Source: ZC4RG35 sp964571765 (GTDB taxonomy: Bacteria > Actinomycetota > Acidimicrobiia > Spongiisociales > ZC4RG35). Taken from it: DNA of 64,000 nucleotides. Each line of letters begins with the position of its first letter. Position 1 is the stretch's first letter. This document shows positions 1 to 6,977 of the stretch, in pieces. The notes under the pieces are model-generated. The model was not told the origin of the DNA. It searched no databases and saw only the letters and a list, made by a program, of their open reading frames with translations. Location: contig CAZNDH010000003.1 of the NCBI GenBank assembly GCA_964571765.1, positions 1-64,000 on the forward strand, written 5' to 3'. The translations under genes and the position numbers were made by a program.

Positions 1-51
1 GTAACGCTCGACCGCCGGCCGGGCCCACCCCGGGATCTCGGGGATGGTCAC
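1..51 (-). CDS. 5' end of a gene running off the left edge, product unknown
   Basis: A GTG-initiated frame begins 39 bp downstream of the dprA stop on the same strand and stays open to the window edge. Only 17 codons are visible, including the residues IPEIPGWARPAVERY. In many bacteria a tyrosine recombinase (xerC) lies near dprA, and this N-terminus would fit one, but 17 residues cannot establish it. The product is unassigned. Confidence 0.4.
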   Translation of the reverse strand, partial: MTIPEIPGWARPAVERY

Positions 52-90
52 ATCGCGATGGTATTGCCGGTTGCCGCCGATGCGAGTGAG

Positions 91-909
91 TCACGCCGGA
101 AAAACAATGTCGTCGAGCCGCCGCACCAGACCCTCGATCTCGAAACGGCCCAGTCTGGCCAGAGCCTCGGGCATGCTGACCGACCACAACCCGGGGAGGT
201 CGTTGACATTCACACCGGAGGCGGGAATCCCTGGGAGGAGATCATCTCGCGGCTTGCCCGGCGGCGGACCAAGGACCAGCTTCAACTCCTCGATGAGATC
301 CGCGGCACCCAGCACCGGGTGGGCACCATCCCGGATCAACCGGTTGCATCCCACCGAGGCGGGCCGGTCGACATCGCCAGGCACCACGAATACGGGCCGC
401 CCGATCTCCGCGGCGAGCCGTGCGGTGATCAGGGCCCCTCCGGTCTCCGCAGATTCCACCACGACCACTGCTGACGCCAGGGCGGCGATGATGCGGTTGC
501 GGGCGGGAAATCTCCATCGGTCGGGTGGCGTTCCTGGTGGGTACTCCGACACCACGGCACCGCCCATCTCGATCAGACGGTCGTAGATGACTCGGTTCTC
601 TGCGGGGTAACAGACGTCGATCCCCGAGCCCAAGACGGCGAGGCCGTAGCCCCGAGACGCGAGACATCCCCGGTGAGCGGAGGCGTCTATCCCGCGGGCC
701 AACCCGCTCACTGTGCTCCATCCGCATCTGGCCAGGGCGGCCCCGAACGCCTCGGCCAGGCCCAACCCGTAGCGGGTGCACCGCCGGCTGCCCACGACGG
801 CCACACTCGCGACAGGCGTCAGGTGGCCCAGAACATGGAGGACCGGGGGATCCTCGAGGTCGTGCAATAGCTTCGGATAATCGGGTGCTGCCGGGCGGAG
901 AATCCTCAC
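91..909 (-). CDS. dprA: DNA-processing protein DprA, short form
   Basis: DprA loads RecA on incoming single-stranded DNA during transformation and recombination. The 272-residue protein shows the Rossmann-like DprA core: PDYPKLL near the N-terminus, SVAVVGSRRCTRYG (about residues 40-55), SGLARGIDASAHRG, AVLGSGIDVCYPAENR, ARNRIIAALASAVVVVE and GALITARLAAE, followed by a short C-terminal region that may be a reduced winged helix. The reading frame is open further upstream, but that extension is antisense-like sequence inside comM. The GTG overlapping the comM stop (GTGA) puts the start just before the conserved core and indicates translational coupling. At this start the protein lacks the N-terminal helical domain found in many DprA proteins. 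The family is secure and the exact start is probable. Confidence 0.9.
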   Translation of the reverse strand: MRILRPAAPDYPKLLHDLEDPPVLHVLGHLTPVASVAVVGSRRCTRYGLGLAEAFGAALARCGWSTVSGLARGIDASAHRGCLASRGYGLAVLGSGIDVCYPAENRVIYDRLIEMGGAVVSEYPPGTPPDRWRFPARNRIIAALASAVVVVESAETGGALITARLAAEIGRPVFVVPGDVDRPASVGCNRLIRDGAHPVLGAADLIEELKLVLGPPPGKPRDDLLPGIPASGVNVNDLPGLWSVSMPEALARLGRFEIEGLVRRLDDIVFPA

Positions 910-2342
910 CACTCCACCCGCAATCCCATGGCCTCTGCGACGTGCTCCTCCCCCACCTGCTCGGATGCTGCCAGGTTGGCAATCGTCCGGGCCAGCCGGC
1001 TGACCCTCCTGGCCCCCCGGGCGGTGAGGACTCCCACCTCGAGAGCCGAGACGATCATCCGCTCCGCCCCGTCGATGATGCCCCCGGTGGTCTCTCTGCC
1101 GAACTGCACCGCTTCGACCACCCGGGCGCGTACCACCTCCGAGCGCTCCTCGCCGGTGGCTCCCAGTCTCATCGTCTCCACTCGGCCCACCTTGACCACC
1201 AGGTCGACCCGATCGAGCATCGGGCCCGAGACCCGCTGTCGGTACCGGGCCATCTGTGAAGCCCTGCACTCACAAGGGCGGCGACGGTCGCCGTGAAACC
1301 CGCAGGGACAGGGGTTGCTTGCCGCCACCAATTGGAACCTCGAGGGAAAACGCAGAGTTATCCCCTTGCGGGCCACGGTGACGAACCCGTCCTCCATCGG
1401 CTGGCGCAGTGTGTCCAGGTTGCCCCGGGGGAACTCGGCCAGCTCGTCGAGGAAGAGCACACCGTGGTGAGCCAGGGAGGCCTCCCCAGGCACTGGCATT
1501 CCCGAGCCGCCCCCCACCAGGGCGGCCCGGGAGGCCGTGTGGTGTGGTGATCGGAAAGGGGGCACCGCGGCGATGGGTCGGTCGAGCCCCGCAGCGGTGT
1601 GGATCAGGGCGACTTCCACGGCCTGCTCCCCGCTCAGAGGACTGAGGATCCCGGGGAGCCGTCTCGCCAGCATTGTCTTCCCCCCTCCCGGCGGCCCGTG
1701 GAGGAGTAGGTGGTGACCCCCGGCGGCGGCGATCTCCAAGGCCCGCTTCGCCAGGGGCTGGCCCTGGACCTCGGCCAGATCGGGCACTGCCTGCGGGGAG
1801 GTCTCGGCGGTGACTGTCGGGACCGGACGGCGACTCTCCGGGCCCAGACGGAGCAGGTCGATGGCATCGGCGAGACTGGTTACCCCGAACACCTGCGACC
1901 CGGGGACCACCGCGGCCCGGGCCGCCGCCTCTCTGGCCACCAGACAGGGAACACCCGTCCGAGCGGAGAGCACCGCGGCCCCTATGCTCGCCATTCCGGC
2001 CCGCACCGAGCCGTCGAGGGCCAACTCGCCCACAGCGACCCCTCCAGCAAGGGCGGGGACCTCGCCTGAGGCGGCGAGCACCGCGATGGCGATGGGAAGG
2101 TCGAAGTCGGTGCCTCGCTTGGGCAGGTCGGCAGGAGCCAGATTCACGGTCACCTCCCGGTTGGGAAACCTCACCCCGCTGGAGGTGATCGCCGACCGCA
2201 CCCGGTCCTTGGCCTCGCGCACCGCGGTGTCGGGGAGACCACTCAACTTGAAGGCCTCGTTCTGACGGCCCACGTGGACCTGGACCTCCACCGCCCGTGC
2301 CTCACCCCCCACCAGCGCCACGGATGTGGTGGCGGCATACAT
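906..2342 (-). CDS. comM: ComM/YifB family Mg-chelatase-like AAA+ ATPase
   Basis: This is a YifB/ComM protein, a hexameric helicase-like AAA+ ATPase that promotes branch migration during natural transformation. At 478 residues it is close to the usual length of about 500. The N-terminal ChlI-like domain begins at the start (TTSVALVGGEARAVEVQVH), the Walker A motif GPPGGGKTMLARRLPGI lies near residue 217, Walker B is FLDELAEFPR, and the C-terminal Mg_chelatase_C region ends in HVAEAMGLRVEW. The cysteines of NPCPCGFHGD and CECR are present, as is usual in the family. The gene overlaps dprA by 4 bp. A TATGTT hexamer 6 nt before the ATG, without a Shine-Dalgarno, suggests leaderless expression of the comM-dprA pair. 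Confidence 0.96.
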   Translation of the reverse strand: MYAATTSVALVGGEARAVEVQVHVGRQNEAFKLSGLPDTAVREAKDRVRSAITSSGVRFPNREVTVNLAPADLPKRGTDFDLPIAIAVLAASGEVPALAGGVAVGELALDGSVRAGMASIGAAVLSARTGVPCLVAREAAARAAVVPGSQVFGVTSLADAIDLLRLGPESRRPVPTVTAETSPQAVPDLAEVQGQPLAKRALEIAAAGGHHLLLHGPPGGGKTMLARRLPGILSPLSGEQAVEVALIHTAAGLDRPIAAVPPFRSPHHTASRAALVGGGSGMPVPGEASLAHHGVLFLDELAEFPRGNLDTLRQPMEDGFVTVARKGITLRFPSRFQLVAASNPCPCGFHGDRRRPCECRASQMARYRQRVSGPMLDRVDLVVKVGRVETMRLGATGEERSEVVRARVVEAVQFGRETTGGIIDGAERMIVSALEVGVLTARGARRVSRLARTIANLAASEQVGEEHVAEAMGLRVEW

Positions 2343-2348
2343 GAGCCG

Positions 2349-2354
2349 AACATA
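2349..2354 (-). promoter_or_regulatory. -10 hexamer of a leaderless comM promoter
   Basis: TATGTT on the minus strand, 6 nt before the comM ATG. There is no purine-rich ribosome binding site, so the transcript probably starts at or next to the start codon. Confidence 0.5.
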
Positions 2355-2385
2355 AGCCGCGTCGGGTCGGTGTTCTAGTGGTCTG

Positions 2386-3165
2386 TCACCGGGCTCGCCA
2401 GCGAGGGGAGCGCTTCTCGAGAAAGGCGGCCACTCCCTCCCGGGCGTCCTCGGTGCCCAAGGCTATCGATTGGGACTGAGCCTCCCAACTCACCGCCTCG
2501 GCGAAGCTGGACTCGAACGAGGCGTCGAGGGCCTGCTTGGCGAACATCTGAGCCATTGGGGCACCTTGGAGGAAGCCGGCGGCCAGCTCTCGGGCCCGGT
2601 CGAGGAGAAGGTCCGGCTCGACGACCTCGATGGTCAAGCCGATCCGCAGGGCCTCTTCGGCATCGACCATCCGCCCGGAGAGGGCCAGCTCCTTGGCGCG
2701 TTGCAAGCCCACGACCCGGGGAAGCAGCCAGGTACCCCCGAAATCGACGGTGAGGCCGCGACGGACGAACACCTCGGAGAACCGAGCCCGGGTGGTGGAG
2801 ATCACTACGTCGCAGCCCAGGGCGAGGTTCATCCCGGCTCCAACCGCCACTCCGTCGACGGCGGCGATGGTCGGCTTGGTGGTCCGGTGGAGGGCGGTGG
2901 CGGCCGCCCCCACCTCCCGCATGCGCTGGTTGCGCTCGGGCACGGTCAGCGTCATTTCCAGGCGGTCCTGGTCGAGATCGGCACCGGCGCAAAACTCCCC
3001 ACCCGCCCCGGTCACCACCAACACCCGGGCATCGGACCGCTCGAAGTCGGTGAACGCACCGGCCAGCGTCGCCCACCCGTCGGCCGGTATGGCGTTCTTC
3101 CGCTCGGGCCGGTCGATGGTGACGACCCGGAGGGCGCCCTCGTCCTCGACGTGAAACCAGGTCAC
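2386..3165 (-). CDS. enoyl-CoA hydratase/isomerase family protein
   Basis: A 259-residue crotonase-fold protein. Visible signatures are the N-terminal TIDRPERKNAI, the oxyanion-hole loop GGEFCAGADLDQ (about residues 60-70), the second oxyanion segment AVDGVAVGAGMNLALGCD (about 103-120), SEVFVRRGLTVDFGGTWLLP, and the C-terminal FLEKRSPRWR usual for FadB1x/PaaG-like hydratases. It probably hydrates or isomerises enoyl-CoA esters in beta-oxidation, but the acyl substrate cannot be read from sequence. Glu at position 2 of the EVFVRRGL segment fits one of the catalytic acids. The start is a GTG just after a TACATT hexamer (6 nt), so the mRNA is probably leaderless. It lies 43 bp from the divergent gene at 3209. 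Confidence 0.9.
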   Translation of the reverse strand: MTWFHVEDEGALRVVTIDRPERKNAIPADGWATLAGAFTDFERSDARVLVVTGAGGEFCAGADLDQDRLEMTLTVPERNQRMREVGAAATALHRTTKPTIAAVDGVAVGAGMNLALGCDVVISTTRARFSEVFVRRGLTVDFGGTWLLPRVVGLQRAKELALSGRMVDAEEALRIGLTIEVVEPDLLLDRARELAAGFLQGAPMAQMFAKQALDASFESSFAEAVSWEAQSQSIALGTEDAREGVAAFLEKRSPRWRAR

Positions 3166-3171
3166 GAGGTG

Positions 3172-3177
3172 AATGTA
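3172..3177 (-). promoter_or_regulatory. -10 hexamer of a leaderless promoter for the enoyl-CoA hydratase
   Basis: TACATT on the minus strand, 6 nt before the GTG start, with no Shine-Dalgarno between them. Confidence 0.5.
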
Positions 3178-3196
3178 GACATCCGGGTGGCCCGGT

Positions 3197-3202
3197 TACC
3201 GT
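3197..3202 (+). promoter_or_regulatory. -10 hexamer of a leaderless promoter for the 37-residue membrane protein
   Basis: TACCGT exactly 6 nt before the GTG at 3209. The divergent enoyl-CoA hydratase hexamer lies 19 bp away on the other strand, so the two promoters sit back to back. Confidence 0.5.
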
Positions 3203-3208
3203 TTCGTC

Positions 3209-3322
3209 GTGGGCTTCAACCCGTTCCGCAAGCACACCCGGACCACCCTCGATGTGGTGATGGTGGTCCTCGCCGCCGCCGTGACCATCGCACTCATCGT
3301 ATGGGCCATCTACCCGATGTGA
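3209..3322 (+). CDS. small single-pass membrane protein (37 aa)
   Basis: A short frame too small for usual gene calls. It encodes a basic N-terminus (GFNPFRKHTRTTLD) followed by one hydrophobic helix (VVMVVLAAAVTIALIVWAIY) and a Pro-Met end, so the basic N-terminus is probably cytoplasmic. Support for its being real comes from the leaderless-type hexamer 6 nt before its GTG and from a GTGA overlap with the next gene, which suggests translational coupling. I do not recognise a family. The function is unknown, and it may be a small membrane subunit or regulator acting with the zinc-ribbon protein encoded next. Confidence 0.6.
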   Translation: MGFNPFRKHTRTTLDVVMVVLAAAVTIALIVWAIYPM

Positions 3323-3501
3323 CGGTCACCCCGGTGCAGCCCTACCAGGCACGCAAGGAGTACATCTGCCCCGGCTGTGACAACACCATCCCCCCGGGCA
3401 CCTTCCATCTGGTGGTGGTTCCCGAGGATGCCACCGATCTCCGTCGCCACTGGCACCACGGCTGCTGGCACAAGGAACAGCGCCGTCGCCACGGCAAGTG
3501 A
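3319..3501 (+). CDS. small zinc-ribbon protein of the actinobacterial 'ATP/GTP-binding protein' type (60 aa)
   Basis: The protein contains YICPGCDNTIPPGTFHLVVV, then ATDLRRHWHHGCWHKE and a basic tail RRRHGK. The CPGC pair plus the later HWHHGCW supplies Cys/His ligands typical of a small treble-clef or zinc-ribbon fold. Short actinobacterial proteins with the same pattern (CPGC..I..GT.H.V and RRHWHTACW) are often annotated as ATP/GTP-binding proteins; this comparison is from memory and the label has little experimental support. The GTG start overlaps the stop of the preceding 37-residue frame. The role is unknown; nucleic-acid binding is plausible from the basic C-terminus. Confidence 0.75.
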   Translation: MTVTPVQPYQARKEYICPGCDNTIPPGTFHLVVVPEDATDLRRHWHHGCWHKEQRRRHGK

Positions 3502-3549
3502 GGTTGGTACCTGGTACTCCGTGCTTGGTATGGGCCCGCCCTCAGTAGC

Positions 3550-4314
3550 TCAGGCGTCTTTGCGATGCAGCCCCCACCAGGTGAGGGCCAGGGCACCCAT
3601 CGTCCAGCAACCGATAACTATGACCGAGTGCACCGTTCCCTGCCCGGCACCAGGGATCAGGGACCCCATCCACCCCTCCAGCTCGGAACCGAACAGGCCT
3701 GTGGTAGCCGCGGTCACCGACACGCTCCCGTAGGGCCGCCACAGCCCGAGGATGGCCTCGAGAAAGGAGAAGGCGATCACCGCTCCGATAGCGGGGCCCA
3801 CCGAGCGCAGAGTGGCGACCGCGGCCAGACCCAGTGCGGTCCACACCAGGGCGACCAGGCCGAGACGCCAAGTGGTGTGCAGCCAATCGATCAGTTCGGG
3901 GCCACCCGTTCCCGGAGCGACGAAGAAGGCCATCAGCGCCCAGACCGCGGTCCCCAGGACGAATGCCAGCCAGCCGGCCACGGTGAACACCCCGAGGCGA
4001 GATGTGACGTGCCTGAGAATCGAAGGCTCCCTGGTCAGTGAGGTCGCCCAGACCGTCCCTCCCAACTCCCCACCCACCATGACCGCGGCCAGGATCATGG
4101 GGAACCAGGTCTGGCCGGCAACCTGCTGGGCACCGATCATGTAAGCCGAAGGCTTCCTCAAGACCGGGACCTCTCCGGCCAGGTCCGGGGCCAACTGTCC
4201 GAAGGCCATCAGGAAGAATCCGGTGAAGGCAACCAACACCACCAGGATGACCATCATCACCGGGAACAGCCGACGCCGGCTCAGCTTGAGGTACTCGGCG
4301 TGAACCAGGCTCAC
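3550..4314 (-). CDS. ABC-2 type transporter permease
   Basis: A 254-residue integral membrane protein. It starts with the membrane-proximal segment SLVHAEYLKLSRRR that is characteristic of ABC-2 permeases, followed by about six hydrophobic segments (PVMMVILVVLVAFTGFFLMA; WFPMILAAVMVGGELGGTVW; VAGWLAFVLGTAVWALMAFF; LGLVALVWTALGLAAVATL; IGAVIAFSFLEAILGLW; SVIVIGCWTMGALALTWW). It forms the membrane half of an exporter with the ATPase encoded upstream, with an ATGA overlap (4311-4314) that indicates coupled translation. The substrate is unknown; drugs, peptides or lipids are all possible for this class. Confidence 0.9.
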   Translation of the reverse strand: MSLVHAEYLKLSRRRLFPVMMVILVVLVAFTGFFLMAFGQLAPDLAGEVPVLRKPSAYMIGAQQVAGQTWFPMILAAVMVGGELGGTVWATSLTREPSILRHVTSRLGVFTVAGWLAFVLGTAVWALMAFFVAPGTGGPELIDWLHTTWRLGLVALVWTALGLAAVATLRSVGPAIGAVIAFSFLEAILGLWRPYGSVSVTAATTGLFGSELEGWMGSLIPGAGQGTVHSVIVIGCWTMGALALTWWGLHRKDA

Positions 4315-5207
4315 GACTCAGCCCTCGGCCCGGTCATCCCAAGGAACACCGACTCCAGCGAGCTCCGCTTCGGGGCTACCTCACTGGGATATAGCCCGGT
4401 GCCGGCAAGGACCCGGTTGACCAACGACCCATCGCTGGTATCGACCACCAGGGCACCGTCCTCCCTGGCCACCGACAATCCGGCCGCGGTCAGGGCCAGC
4501 TGTGCCCGGTCCAACTGGTCCACCACCACCCGGATGCCGCCCCCGTCGAGCAATGAGGACAGCGGGCCCTGGGCGACGAGACGCCCGTGATCGATCACTA
4601 CCACGTAATCGGCCAGAGCCTCGACGTCGTTGAGGTCGTGGCTGGAGACCACCACGGTGCGGCCCTCCTCGGCCAACGCCCGCAACCTCCTCTTGAACAC
4701 GTGCTGACCGGCGGGGTCGAGACCGTCGAGCGGCTCATCGAGGATGAGCAGCTCGGGGTCTCCCACCATCGCCGCCGCCAGGGCGAGACGCTGGCGCATC
4801 CCCTTGGAGTACTCGGCCACCTTGCGCCCGGCGTCATCGACCAGTCCGACGAACTCCAGCAAATCATCGATCCGCTGGTGGCCGAAACCCAAGGTGTCGG
4901 CAGCCACCTGGAGATTGACCCGCCCGGACAGGGCCTTGATCTGCCCCGGCTCCTCGATGATCACCCCCACCTTCTTGGTGATCGAAGGCAGATCGTCTGG
5001 GCTGGACAGTCCGAGCAGAGTCATGGTGCCGGCGTCGACCCGGGTCAAACCGAGCAGAGCACGGAAGGTGGTGGTCTTTCCTGAGCCATTGGGGCCGAGA
5101 AAGCCGGTCACCTCGCCGCCGGGAATCTCGAAGTCGAGCCCCTGAAGTGCCTTGACCCTCTTATAGGACTTGTGGAGACCGGAGACGGCGATGGCCGGGG
5201 CTGACAT
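4311..5207 (-). CDS. ABC transporter ATP-binding protein (ABC-2 exporter)
   Basis: A 298-residue ATPase of the ABC-2 export class. It has Walker A GPNGSGKTTTFRALLG (about residues 39-54), the Q-loop GVIIEEPG, signature motif YSKGMRQRLALAAAM, Walker B ELLILDEPLDGLDPAG and the switch histidine in VVVSSHDLND. The roughly 80-residue C-terminal extension after the nucleotide-binding domain is typical of drug or bacitracin exporter ATPases. It pairs with the permease that follows. A TAACCT hexamer lies 8 nt before the ATG with no Shine-Dalgarno, so this two-gene operon probably begins with a leaderless mRNA. Confidence 0.95.
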   Translation of the reverse strand: MSAPAIAVSGLHKSYKRVKALQGLDFEIPGGEVTGFLGPNGSGKTTTFRALLGLTRVDAGTMTLLGLSSPDDLPSITKKVGVIIEEPGQIKALSGRVNLQVAADTLGFGHQRIDDLLEFVGLVDDAGRKVAEYSKGMRQRLALAAAMVGDPELLILDEPLDGLDPAGQHVFKRRLRALAEEGRTVVVSSHDLNDVEALADYVVVIDHGRLVAQGPLSSLLDGGGIRVVVDQLDRAQLALTAAGLSVAREDGALVVDTSDGSLVNRVLAGTGLYPSEVAPKRSSLESVFLGMTGPRAES

Positions 5208-5215
5208 CGAAGGCC

Positions 5216-5221
5216 AGGTTA
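5216..5221 (-). promoter_or_regulatory. -10 hexamer of a leaderless promoter for the ABC exporter operon
   Basis: TAACCT on the minus strand, 8 nt before the ATG of the ATPase gene and 14 bp beyond the yraN stop. Confidence 0.5.
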
Positions 5222-5234
5222 GGAGGGCGTCCCC

Positions 5235-5537
5235 TCAACGGGGAGCGGGCACCCAGTGGACCTCGAAGCCGTAGTGGTCGAACCTGATGCCGACGACATC
5301 GAAACGGGCTCCGACTCGCCGGGCGAGACGGGCCGCCCTCTCCCGTTTCGCCGGGTCGATGGCGTCAACCGGGTCCCCACCACCGGTGCGAGCCCGCACC
5401 TCCACCGCCACTCTCCGGCCACCGTCCAAGGCAAGCAGGTCGATCTCTCCATCACCGAAGGCGACGTTGGTCGCCACCACTCGGAGCCCATGATCCTCCA
5501 GATACCAGCGGGCAAGCCGTTCCCCGGCCTCCCCCAC
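5235..5537 (-). CDS. YraN/UPF0102 family endonuclease-like protein
   Basis: The protein matches UPF0102 (YraN): GEAGERLARWYLEDHGLRVV, then VAFGDGEIDLLALDGGRRVAVEVRAR, which carries the E-I-D...E-V-[KR] pattern of the restriction-endonuclease-like fold. The biochemical role of the family is not settled. The GTG start used here gives 100 residues and keeps the conserved G..GE..A N-terminus. A CTG at 5555 overlapping the preceding stop (CTGA) would add six residues and is an alternative. It follows DUF2469 as in other actinobacteria and closes the trmD-rplS-lepB operon. Confidence 0.85.
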   Translation of the reverse strand: MGEAGERLARWYLEDHGLRVVATNVAFGDGEIDLLALDGGRRVAVEVRARTGGGDPVDAIDPAKRERAARLARRVGARFDVVGIRFDHYGFEVHWVPAPR

Positions 5538-5551
5538 CCCCTGGCGACCGG

Positions 5552-5848
5552 TCAGAGCGAGAGCTCCGACTTCTCCAACTGTTCGACGTTGACATCGCGA
5601 AAGGTGAGCACCTGGACCTGCTGGAGGAACCGGGCGGGGCGAAACATGTCCCACACCCAGGCGTCACGCATCTGCACGTCGAAGTACATCGACCCGTTCG
5701 ATTCGCGGACCTCGATGTCGACCTGGTTGGCCAGGTAGAAGCGCCGCTCGGTCTCCACCACGTAGCGGAACATGGGGAGCACGTCGTGATACTCCTTGTA
5801 GAGCTTGAGCTCCACCTCGGACTCGTAGCGCTCCAGGTCCTCTTCCAT
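5552..5848 (-). CDS. DUF2469 family protein
   Basis: A 98-residue acidic protein starting MEEDLERYESEVELKLYKEY and containing YVVETERRFYLANQV, MRDAWVWDMFRPARF and VQVLTFRDVNVEQLEKSEL. This closely resembles the actinobacterial DUF2469 family (Rv2901c type), which is normally encoded between rnhB and yraN. The function is unknown, but the family is strongly conserved in Actinomycetota and so serves as a taxonomic marker. Here it directly follows lepB without an intervening rnhB, and a recognisable promoter lies in the 85-bp gap before it. Confidence 0.92.
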   Translation of the reverse strand: MEEDLERYESEVELKLYKEYHDVLPMFRYVVETERRFYLANQVDIEVRESNGSMYFDVQMRDAWVWDMFRPARFLQQVQVLTFRDVNVEQLEKSELSL

Positions 5849-5883
5849 CTCTCTTCTCCGCTCGCAGCCGGGCAGGGTTCCCG

Positions 5884-5911
5884 ATCATATGACCTGGTCA
5901 GAACTAACCAA
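5884..5911 (-). promoter_or_regulatory. candidate sigma-70-type promoter for DUF2469-yraN
   Basis: On the minus strand, TTGGTT (5906-5911) and TATGAT (5884-5889) are separated by 16 bp, close to the TTGACA/TATAAT consensus. The stretch is clearly AT-richer than its surroundings. Transcription would start about 30 nt before the DUF2469 ATG. This is the only promoter in the window where I see a reasonable -35 as well as a -10. Confidence 0.5.
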
Positions 5912-5933
5912 TACGGAATCGGGGAGAGTTTTT

Positions 5934-6581
5934 CTAGAGACCTCCGAAATGGGCCGGCGGCCAGATCACCAGGAAAGCCTTGCCCACCACGTCCTCGATG
6001 GGGATTGTCCCGAAGCTTCGGGAGTCGAAGCTGAATTGGCGGTTGTCCCCCATGACGAATACCTCGTCGAGCCCGATGGCGATCGGGTCGAGGTCGGGCA
6101 TGGTCACTCCGTTGGGCAGATAGGGCTCGTCGAGAGGCACCCCGTCGATATGCACCCGGTTCTCCTCGATGGAGATCGTCTCACCGGGGAGGCCAATGAC
6201 CCGCTTGATCAGGTCGTCGTGACCCCTGGTGCGCACTCCGATCGCCTCGAGGATCGAGCGGGCCACGGCTTCGGGGATGGACTCGTCCACATCGGGTGCC
6301 GCCGGGTCGCGGAAGACCACGACGTCGAGACGCTCCGGGTCGCCAAAATTCATGGTCACCTTGTTGACCATCACCCGGTCGTTGACCTCGATGGTGGGGA
6401 CCATCGACTCCGAGGGAATCCAGAAGGGCTGGATGAGGAAGGTCTTGATCACCACGGCTATGGCCAGGGCGGTGAGCAGCAGGCCGGGCAACTCCCGCCA
6501 GAACGACCGGATCTTCTTCCGGGGTCGGTTCTCCTCTTCTTCGTCCGGGGCGACGTGTCGGCCTGTGGGTGGGAAGGTCAG
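5934..6581 (-). CDS. lepB: type I signal peptidase
   Basis: Cleaves signal peptides from exported preproteins at the outer face of the membrane. One N-terminal transmembrane helix (LLLTALAIAVVIKTFLI) is followed by the catalytic serine in PSESMVPT, the catalytic lysine in LIKRVIGLPGE, and the box VMGDNRQFSFDSRSFG. The only conventional start codon is a TTG at 6491, immediately before the helix. Using the CTG at 6581 adds 30 residues, an acidic-then-basic cytoplasmic tail (EEEENRPRKKIRSFW). That CTG overlaps the rplS stop (CTGA) and has AAGGAG 8 nt upstream, so I prefer it. The gene belongs to the trmD-rplS operon. Confidence 0.9.
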   Translation of the reverse strand: MTFPPTGRHVAPDEEEENRPRKKIRSFWRELPGLLLTALAIAVVIKTFLIQPFWIPSESMVPTIEVNDRVMVNKVTMNFGDPERLDVVVFRDPAAPDVDESIPEAVARSILEAIGVRTRGHDDLIKRVIGLPGETISIEENRVHIDGVPLDEPYLPNGVTMPDLDPIAIGLDEVFVMGDNRQFSFDSRSFGTIPIEDVVGKAFLVIWPPAHFGGL

Positions 6582-6922
6582 TCGCGGAGCTCCTTGATTC
6601 GGGCTGACTTGCCCACCCGGTCGCGAAGGTAGTAGAGCTTGGAACGCCTCACGTCGCCACGACGTACCACCTCGATCTTCTGGATGATCGGGGCATGGAC
6701 CGGGAAGACCCGCTCCACCCCGACCCCGAAGCTCAGCTTGCGGACGGTGAAGGATGCGCGGGGACCGTCGCCGTTACGGGCGATGACCACACCTTCGAAC
6801 ACCTGGACGCGCTCCCGGCCGCCTTCGACCACTCGGACATGGACTCTGACAGTGTCACCGGCACGAAATTCGGGCACGTCATCGCGGACGTGCGCGCTCT
6901 CTACGGCTTGAAGATCGTTCAT
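6578..6922 (-). CDS. rplS: 50S ribosomal protein L19
   Basis: L19 lies at the interface of the two ribosomal subunits. At 114 residues it has the family length. Diagnostic stretches are FRAGDTVRVHVRVVEG, RVQVFEGVVIARNG, FTVRKLSFGVGVERVFPVH, IIQKIEVVRRGDVRRSKLYY and RDRVGKSARIKE. The frame is open further upstream, but the ATG at 6922 is preceded by a GAGGAG ribosome binding site and gives the normal N-terminus. It follows trmD as in most bacteria. Confidence 0.97.
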   Translation of the reverse strand: MNDLQAVESAHVRDDVPEFRAGDTVRVHVRVVEGGRERVQVFEGVVIARNGDGPRASFTVRKLSFGVGVERVFPVHAPIIQKIEVVRRGDVRRSKLYYLRDRVGKSARIKELRD

Positions 6923-6977
6923 GGAAGGCTCCTCGAAATGCCGGGACGATGGCGGGCCCCGAATGAGGCGGATTCTA

